DNA of 64,000 bases from Anas platyrhynchos. Lineage: Eukaryota; Chordata; Aves; Anseriformes; Anatidae. Under the pieces are notes generated by a model. That model saw only the letters and a list, made by a program, of their open reading frames with translations. It was not told the DNA's origin and did not search any database. The position numbers and the translations under genes are program-made. Positions 47,083 to 64,000 of the stretch are shown here, in pieces (the stretch's first letter is position 1; each line of letters opens with the position of its first letter). The stretch lies in the NCBI RefSeq assembly GCF_047663525.1, contig NC_092604.1, forward strand, positions 10,370,001 through 10,434,000, given 5' to 3'.

Positions 47083-49527
47083 AATGCATAGGTCTGACAA
47101 GTCAGTGTGGTACTGCTGGCTAGCGCCCTGCATGAAGTGCCAGCTGAAGTTGGTTGTGTAGCTGGTTGCTGAGGCTCAGAAAGTGAACTTCTGAAACAGC
47201 TCTTCTGAGAACACTCGCAGAGTCCTGCCATAGCTTTTCACGCCAAGACAAAGTCACCCATTTCTTGGCCTCTGACTAGGAAGGCAGGGTCTTGGCAGAC
47301 ACATCTACGCTTTATGCAACGTTAGCAGAAAAGTGCACATAAAGAAACCTGAGACTAAGGTAAAAGCATTTGTCCTATCAGCGGCTGCACTGATGCTGAG
47401 GTACGGAACCGACAGCTGTTCGGAACCAGCTTGGCCCATGCTGGGATCCCAACACAGCCGCCGGTGTTTTGGAGTGAATCACACCCATCAGAATTCCCCA
47501 GTCCATCCACAAAAGGCATTAGGAGGTTCTAAGACAGCATTGTGTCTGGATTAACAATGTGTTATTGCACTTCTGTTCCTGACAGCAAGTCCTCACATAC
47601 CTCAGTGCTGACAGACTTCAGGTCTCCTGGACTACTCCGGGCGAAATTTACAGCCTGTTTGAGTAGCCCTTTGGGAGCAAACAGTGACACTTCCCCAGGG
47701 ACAGAATAACTGTGCAGAGGAGAGGATCGCTTTTTCAGCTATCGTATTTAACTGTATGATGTGCTGGGGCTGCCTGTGTTTGTTTATCGTTTTAATTTCT
47801 CACACCTCAGCTACTTAATATGCAAAAGAATTTCTCCTACTGAAGGTCTAAAAGGGTGTTACATGATGTACGAGCCTTTCTAGCGGCATAGCCTCTGTTT
47901 TCACTAAAACTTTATCTTCGCAAGACAGCGACAGCAAAAGTCAAACCAGCACTGCTGCAATTACTGTGCAGTTACAGCTGAGGAGAAAAATATAGAAGAG
48001 GACTCTGCACCAAGATAAGAGGGTTATTCTTTTGCTTTATCTGAAGAAAAGCCCGTTCCAGGTATCAAAGCAGGTAGATTCATTTCTACCACTTCGATGA
48101 TGAATAGAATCAATACCAGGGAAAAGAAGCTGCAACTGGAGAAAACAACGCTGCTCTTCAAACGGCAAGTCTTGGTACAGAGTGCTCGCTTGTTAAAAGC
48201 TCTACAATCTGTGTTCAAGACTGAGAAAGTGGTTCAACATTTCAAACAAAAAACAACCCTGCAATACAAAAAAAAAAAAAAATCCCTCACCCACTTCTAA
48301 ACTTAAGGAATAAAAAAATCTTGCTGTAGTCCTTTAATCAGCTGTGCCCTAGAGATGCAGTCCCCTTAGTCAAAAAAAATCTCCTAAAAGTGTTTGTAAG
48401 ACATCTTGGCACATCTGAAGCTCTGTGATGATGCTTGTCCCTGTCCCTGTATGCCTAATACCTCCACATGAAGATTAAGGCTTCATTAGGTCAGCGAGTT
48501 ATACTTGATTTATTTTTCTTAAAGCTTATTCCCGTTACATCCGTGAACCACTTCTGTCCTCCCACAAATTAACAATCCATCACTATGCCCTACTACTACA
48601 GCTACAGGCACTGACTCGCCTTTCTAACGATACCCAGAGCACTAGAGATAACACACTGCATTTGTAACGTGTCTCTAAGTTTAGACTCCACTGCAGATTT
48701 GCAGCTGATAGATAAGACTTCTGTACTCCCAGGCATTGAACGTTCTGGCCATAACCCTCTCCTTTCCTCAGGAAAAACAAATTCATGACTGGGAGTTGCA
48801 CTTGCCTGGTTTTCACAGCAATACCGTTTTGACCAGTTCAGCTCACCTTAAATAGTTCTATCACTACATAGCCAGAGAGGTACCAGTCGCCATCTGGAGA
48901 GGCAAAGCAGCTCAGGATAATGGTGAGCCAGAGATTCATGCTGCAGTACATTTGCTGGACAGATAACCTGGTACTGGTTACACGGTGCCAGGAAGGAGTC
49001 TCTTTTGAAATACCTTGAAAATATTTTAGAATGCAGATCAAAGTACTTTTGATCACAGCTTAAAATTCAACATTTAAGACTGCATGGCAGACCCCTAAAA
49101 AGTAAGCCCCAGTCCTACACCTCTTGTGTACTTGTCAGGTGGGCACGAATCAAGAGCAACCCAATTAACAGTGGAGAATTTACATTAATGCTTGTTGTGC
49201 TACAGGCTGGTGTTTTTAATGAAACCAGTTGCTTGCTTCCTATACACCAATACATCTGAAAACCTGATGTGTTCAAATGGAAGCCTGCCGGAATAAGAGA
49301 AAACATTTCTCAGTGTTCCCACTGATGTGAGTACTGGTGGAATTCATCAGATCCAATACCCCATTTAGTCTGTCAAATAACTGCAGTTATTTCTACTCAT
49401 TTGTTTCGCTATATTTTGTCCAAGCCAAAAGAAGAGTTAAAAAAAAAAAAAAATACTTACACCTCTTTTCTTCTTTTCCCCACCTTCTGTGATACTTTGC
49501 ATTTCCCAGCATACATTACATAGCGTG

Positions 49528-49545
49528 TGTATATATATATATATG
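49528..49545. repeat. (TA)n microsatellite
   Basis: GTGTGTATATATATATATATG, a short GT/TA dinucleotide repeat in the proposed GPR107 3' UTR. Confidence 0.85.
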
Positions 49546-49900
49546 CACATTATATAAAATATATACTTTACATACACACTAAAGGTCTCTCTTCACGTTA
49601 AAATTACACATTCTGAAGAACGCAACCGCAAACAATTCAGAATACCTAACTGATCCAGAAAGGGGAAAAAAGAATAAGCTACCCAAAATCCCAAGGAAAG
49701 CTTCACACTCCTTGCAGGTACCAAGAGATCCCATTTTCTTATGATCAGAGGAATAGTTAGATTTCTGCACTGCTTTGCTCTCCCTAGACACACCCCACTC
49801 TGCAGTTTCAGTGTTGGGAAGTGCTAGTTGCTCCCTTTCCACTGAGTAATATTAATAAATTAAAAAAGTTTCTGCAAAAGTGCTGCCTTAGTCCAGTCCA

Positions 49901-58433
<8,533 letters not shown>

Positions 58434-61400
58434 CTGTCAAAAGAACAAAAGTTCATCAGAAAATTAATCAAAATGAGAGTTTCTCCTGATGTTTGTCTAC
58501 CAGGTAAGACCATGATCAAAACTATGACTTGGGTAATTCCACACTAGAAGTATTCACCCCACAGCCTGCAGGGTGCTCTGAGGAATGCTAGTCTGGCTTG
58601 AACATATACTGGACAATCCCTAGGCTGGGGCGAACCACCTCTTAAAAAGGCAACTCGCTGAGATCACCTTTACACTAAGTTTCACATATACACACACGAC
58701 CTACAGCGTAGAACCTTCCTCTAATGCTTATCTGTCTATACACAACTACTTACTGTTGCCTTAGGGCTGCCACAAGGGCCGTGCTGCTTGACACTACCTC
58801 AAAGCTGCTCACATCAGCTAAAGGCAGAGAGCATGTCAGGAAGTACTTGATAAAAGACAAAGGTTTTCTAGAAGGCAATCCTGCATCCAGGAACCATTGC
58901 ATCTTGTTAAAATGTTCGGCTGCTGTTCAACAGCTAAGCTGTATTCTCCATCCCTCACTGCTCAGTCATAATTTACAAGTGGGATGGGGAGTCGCACTAC
59001 CCAGTTCGCATGGCAGATGAGTGTGTTTCAATCCCAAACCCTGTGCGCCACGGCCCCAGGCTAAGCTGCATTTATTGGACAGATTACATCAGCTCTTGAG
59101 GAACACGGCGCATATTCATATGAATGAGCAGAGGTCAACACCAGATGGAGCAGCTGTCAGCTCTGGTTTAAGAGTCAGGTTTTAGAGGTGCAGCAGGATA
59201 ACAGATACGGACTCCTGGTGGTTTTGTGACAAGAGGAGAGGCAAAGAGTCCAAGATATGTTGACAGCATGCAGAGATGCAATTTAGAGCCAATGAACACA
59301 TGTCGCCGGTTAGAAAACACTGCCACTCTCTTACTTGTATTCCCTCCAAGCCCTCCTTCTGTTTAAGGGAGGTGGAGGTACAACACACAGTGCTTAAATT
59401 TACCTGTGCTCCCTCACAGAAAACACCTGCTCCACAAATCACATCTATAAAACACTCTATGCATTTGCACATAAGATCTGTCCAAGGTTCACCAACAATG
59501 CAAAATACAGTGTTATGCATCACAAAGAGAAGGACTAATAACTACAACAAAATGCTTCACTTTGTGACAAAAACAGTGACATTATTTTAATAAAAAGGTA
59601 ATGTCAGATGTACCACTCAAATTGAGTTGTGTGTTCCCAGTACATAAGTTCCAGTACAGACAGATCATTCTGTTACAAACCCACTTCATTTTATCTAGAA
59701 ATCAAGAGTCACTTTCCAAAGCTTACAGCACATCCCCTGAAACATTACAGGTTAAGCCATGGCCACCTTGAGACAGATACAAACCCTACTCCAGAGGGCA
59801 CAAGATCACCACAGCACCTGACTGACTACCTCAAAGCATAAGGTGACTGGCAGGTGAATAAAAATCAGCAAAAAGCTGTTTTGATTCAGTACTGCCCAGT
59901 GGCATATCAGTTAAGAGGAAGCAGAGCCACAGCTCTAGAGGGAGAAAAAAGCAAACCTTATTTGGGAAGGAACACCAAATTTGCTTTCCTGCAGCTAAAA
60001 CTCATACCATGACACACTTATCTGAACACCAGACAGGTTGCATTGGCTTTAGGACAGTGTCCTTGTGGGGGCAACCTTATGGCACAAACTGTATGTCAGG
60101 AGCAACACTGGCTCTTGATTTTGGAAGGATGGTTTCTTGTGGACTGCATATGAAACACTGAATATAGAATAGCACTGATGCTGCAACAAGGGGTTCTGGA
60201 CTCCAGAACACAGTGCCCAAGCTGCAGGCTCACTTTTGAGGAATAGCTGCAGTCAAGCACAAAGAGCACTTCTCTATTCCCTGTGCAACAGATGCCAAGA
60301 TGTGCAACAGCTAGAACTAAATCCTTGATAGCTAAATAAGCCCTGAGACATTACCTGCTCACAAATGCTGGTTTCCCACATTTAAATAGCAAAAACATAT
60401 GTTTTTTCATAGGTCTAGACCTCCTCCACCAGATAGCTTAACGTTAGAAGTTTTCCATAATACAGTTAGAGAAAAATTAAAACATAAGTACGCAGAACAA
60501 ACTCACTAAATCATGAAGCAGAGAGGCAGTGTTGTCCTATTTAAAGAATTACATTAAGTGTGACCATGAACATCTTGTGATTCACCACGTATCGGTTTGT
60601 ACAGAAAGATCTATTTTGAACTCAACGCATCCATCTCCAAGAACTGCTACCAACTGGTGCACTGACAGGCCACGAGAATTCCCAGGCTTTGTGGTTGAAG
60701 GAACACCAACTCAACAGCTGTGATTCAAACTGCCAGTCCATCAGTGTTTTAGTCAACAACCGAGTGAGCTGGGGAGTCATTTCTGTTGGATTCATGCAGT
60801 GCACAGGAGGAGGAAAGGATAGCGAAGCCAAAGATCTGGCTGCCAACTCAAGCGTCACAATGCACTTCTCTCCCAGCTGATAGAGGCCAGCTCAAGATCT
60901 CACCTACCCATCATGATCATCAACACCAGAGTCATAGTGTTACATCTAGATATCTGGAATGGCTAAGCATGGAAAAGAAGGGTGAGGGAAGAGGAAAAAA
61001 AGACAAGAAGAACCAAATAAAAAGTCTGCAGAGGCACCTTTGGAAGCTGGCTTGCTTGGTTATCACAGCCAGGTGCTCACCAGTAGTTAACTCAACTTCA
61101 GGAATGCTCCTCTCCACTGTCAGATTCTAGAATCAGTATTTATGCACAGTTGCAAAATCCTGCCAGTTTTTCGAAACAGCTCAAAGTTACAGCACACACT
61201 CTTCTGAAGAAAGTCCAAAGTCATCCTTGTTTGTCATCAGCAGCTCGTGAACTGTTTTTTCACAGGCTGAAGGTGCTTCAAGCATTAATTCTTGAGTCTT
61301 GCTATACTGGACACTTTGAGACTTAGGCTCACCTACCCTGGCAGCCCAGATACCAACAGCAACGCTGCCAAGAGGGAAGGCCAGCAGCTGTCACAACTTA

Positions 61401-64000
61401 AATCACCTGCAGCCCCAGCCTGTAAAACTGTGATAAAACAGCAATCGCAGCATGCAGTAAAGGTTAGGTAATTTTATATTTTGAGCATGATAACCGTTCA
61501 AGGAACAGTGCCCAACTGCAGAGCATAACAAGAAAAGAGATTCTACCAAAGGTTTTACAAACTAATTCGTACCTGCATTCTGCCTCTTTCATAGACTAAT
61601 TAAGATGAAAGCCACCCTCCAAGATAGACTTATAACTTCTATAACCTGCTTCTCAGTTTCCCCTCTTCATCACCATTTACTTTAACAGCTTATGCTTGCA
61701 ACAGCCTGATCTGCACTGATCAAAACATAACATGCCACAGAATTTGGGAAATCAATCACTTTTTCATTTTGCTCCCTGTGCTAATTTCAAATGCTGAGGC
61801 AGTCTGTAAGATGGAGAAAAAAAGCCAGACAGCGACAGCCCTGCACACTATCAGACAATAGCTTTCTGATGAGTAAATCTGAACTTTTCAGAATATGTAT
61901 GTAATAACAGAAAAGGACTGCAGATAAGGGCAAAAGGAGCTCAAATTCAGACAATACAGTATGCAAAGACAAACCATAACGTGTCTAGAGCAAGCAAAGT
62001 ACAGCTAGGAGTATTTCCACGATGCACTGCACGCTATAGAAACGTGTACATCTGAGGTGCGATCTGTGCCATTACCGAATAGTAAATGGAAGTCTTGTAT
62101 CCCCCCACTCCCCAGCAATGAAGGCAGCATGCGGATTTAGACCTCAAAAAGCAGCTCCAGGAGTAACTCTAAGACATACAGCCCTATAATCTCTATGGCA
62201 CTCTGCTTAAAAGCATTCCTATACCAGGAAGATGGGGTCAAGCGAACAGATACAGCAACTCTCCATGTCACGCATTAGAAGGTGGCACTAGTTAATCTCA
62301 AATACTCTGAAGCACATTAGCCGTTTGGCACAGAAGTCCCCGTCACAGTCAGAAAAAATTCCAACGTACTGGATAAGCAGCGTGTCTCCCACACGTAACT
62401 GCCATTTCAGCCCTGGATACCTACATCCAGGGCACCTGGAAGCAGTACACAAGAACAGAACAGGCCCATTTCGTTTCTCAACTTGCATTTCTCAACATTT
62501 CCCAGCCCTCCTGTGCTATCCATGGAGGTCTCGACACTTAAATCACGAAGCTTTATCTCAAGGCTTTGAGATGTCCGTGTACTGCCTGGAGCATGTTTAC
62601 CCGTGCATTACTCCCTGCTCCTTGCTGGAGAGCTGCCGAGGTGTTGGAGCACAGATCTGCACACCATCGCCTCCAGCATCTGCTGAGCTCAGCTGAGCCC
62701 AGGGGGCTGAGCACCACGCAGGACCAGGCTCCTCGCTCCCAGCCTTTGTGGCACACAAGCAGGATGACGCTGAAGACAGCAAATGGTTTTTCCTGACATG
62801 GGGGCCAAGTGTGAAAGCATTCATCATCATTTGCCCACTGCGCGGCACACGGGGGATGTTGCCTGGGAGCTATATGTTGCAATGCATTTCCCCTAGCACT
62901 GCTGCCAACTCTGCCATGCTGCAGTGCTTCGGGAAAAGAGCTAGCTGGTCGTGATCAGACTGCACCGAGCTTCACAGCTCTCGTCACACACAGAGGTCCA
63001 GGCAGAACAAAAGCTGCAGCCGTGTTTCCAGCCCTCTGTTCCTCCCTCAAACAACATATAACATGACAGATAACAGTGGGTTGTAAGACTTCAGAGGTCC
63101 AGGGACCAAGAACTGAGTTTCAAATAAGTTTACTATATCATAGTTCTCCTCCTTTTCTCATAATGCCTGTGAACAACGTAGTGGTAGTTGAGCAGCCCAA
63201 ACGATTTAGCTTAGTTTGGCTCATTTAGGCTCATTTCCTTAAATCTGCAAGCAAGACATTTGCAATGCAGATCCAGAAGTGGACAGAGAGCAGACTGCCT
63301 CTGAAAAATACAGTGACAGACCAGAAGAGCTAGGCACTCGCTTAAATCTGAAGGTGGTGATTTTTTTAAAAGAAGCTCCTAAAATCCTATTTTCTACACC
63401 TATTTCAGTGCAGGACAAGCCTGTGTATGTCAGGTATTTAGCTTCAGAGTTAAAGATCACCTTCAAAGGAATAAATAAATAAATCACCAACCAACCAGGC
63501 AGCCCAGACCCAGCTGTATCGCTGTGCCATGCCTACTCTTTACCAGCAAACCACAGCATCTGTGCTTGTGAGGTCACCCTGGATAAGTTACAGCTTTAGA
63601 CCCATTCCTCCAGCCTTGCCACTTTAGGAAATCATTTTAAGACAAATCAAGTTTAAACGAACGTTACCTAGTGACTCGAGATCACTAGCAGTAGTTTTAA
63701 CAAGCCTTTTATGTAATTGTAGACAGCTAATACAAAGGCCTACAGCAAGCACAGCTATAACAGATTGAAGACTCATAGCCTGGCCAGCTTGCTACTTCAT
63801 TTCCATGCTAGTCAGACTGCAGTCATGACTGCACTTGACCCAAGGGAGTGCTATCTAATAAACAGGTTGTGAAGTAGCTGGAAGAGGACAAGACAAACAG
63901 GCAGGGAACACAAGCAGGATTCTGAGCCATAAAGTCCTGGAGTCGTTAGTTCTGGTAGACGAAAGGAACCCAAAACAGTTTTCCTCAGATTTCATCACCA
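58434..64000 (-). other. GPR107: GPR107 intron, continuing past the window
   Basis: The exon expected before 58433 (family sequence SLFLVDLLCCGAILFPVVW) was looked for by eye and not found, so the whole stretch appears to be one intron or its 3' part. No repeat family or RNA gene is recognised. Confidence 0.6.

Larger units (their letters stand above)
44380..49900 (-). other. GPR107: Probable GPR107 3' UTR
   Basis: From the stop codon down to an AATAAA at 44398-44403 no splice-bounded exon of another gene is convincing, so a 3' UTR of up to 5.5 kb is proposed. An earlier AATAAA lies at 47077-47082 and could end a shorter form. The region holds a G run of 25 at 45135-45159, a TA repeat at about 49530-49544 and a (T)11 run near 47046. 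The extent is inference. Confidence 0.5.

Noticed and set aside
62553..62882. A Cys-rich minus-strand frame of 109 codons
   Set aside because: No splice signals and no resemblance to GPR107 upstream exons or another family. Treated as intronic noise.

Overview
The window looks like a bird genome, most likely a GC-rich microchromosome or similar segment. Three things point that way: recognisable fragments of the avian CR1 LINE, very short introns in a large matrix gene, and three adjacent vertebrate genes in the same order and orientation as on human 9q34 (GPR107, NCS1, HMCN2; synteny recalled, not computed). No operons, phage, CRISPR arrays or other prokaryotic features are present. All three genes lie on the minus strand, so biological order runs from high to low coordinates. 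The species cannot be fixed from the sequence alone.

Layout. Positions 1-16839 hold the 5' part of HMCN2 (hemicentin-2): 42 coding exons, the last cut by the window edge, encoding about 2122 residues. They give a signal peptide, a von Willebrand A domain, a linker region and Ig domains 1-19. Every exon was placed from GT/AG boundaries, and reading phase is continuous from the ATG at 16839 to base 1. Positions 16840-18630 are intergenic and hold a CR1 3' end. Positions 18630-37367 hold NCS1 (neuronal calcium sensor 1, frequenin): seven coding exons giving a complete 190-residue protein, a long 3' UTR, an 11.4 kb first intron with a degenerate 23-bp tandem repeat, and a CpG-rich promoter region. 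Positions 37368-44380 are intergenic. Positions 44380-64000 hold the 3' end of GPR107: the last four coding exons, a probable long 3' UTR and large AT-richer introns. An old CR1 copy sits in the last intron.

Base composition changes near 42-45 kb. HMCN2 and NCS1 lie in GC-rich, CpG-bearing DNA, while the GPR107 part is clearly AT-richer.

The genes are not a functional pathway. HMCN2 is an extracellular matrix protein, NCS1 a myristoylated EF-hand calcium sensor of neurons, and GPR107 a Golgi/endosomal seven-helix protein. I found no new biological system. The items most worth checking are the 23-bp repeat array in NCS1 intron 1, AT-rich islands in the same intron, the exon architecture of HMCN2, competing splice sites, and two unexplained minus-strand ORFs near the GPR107 3' end.
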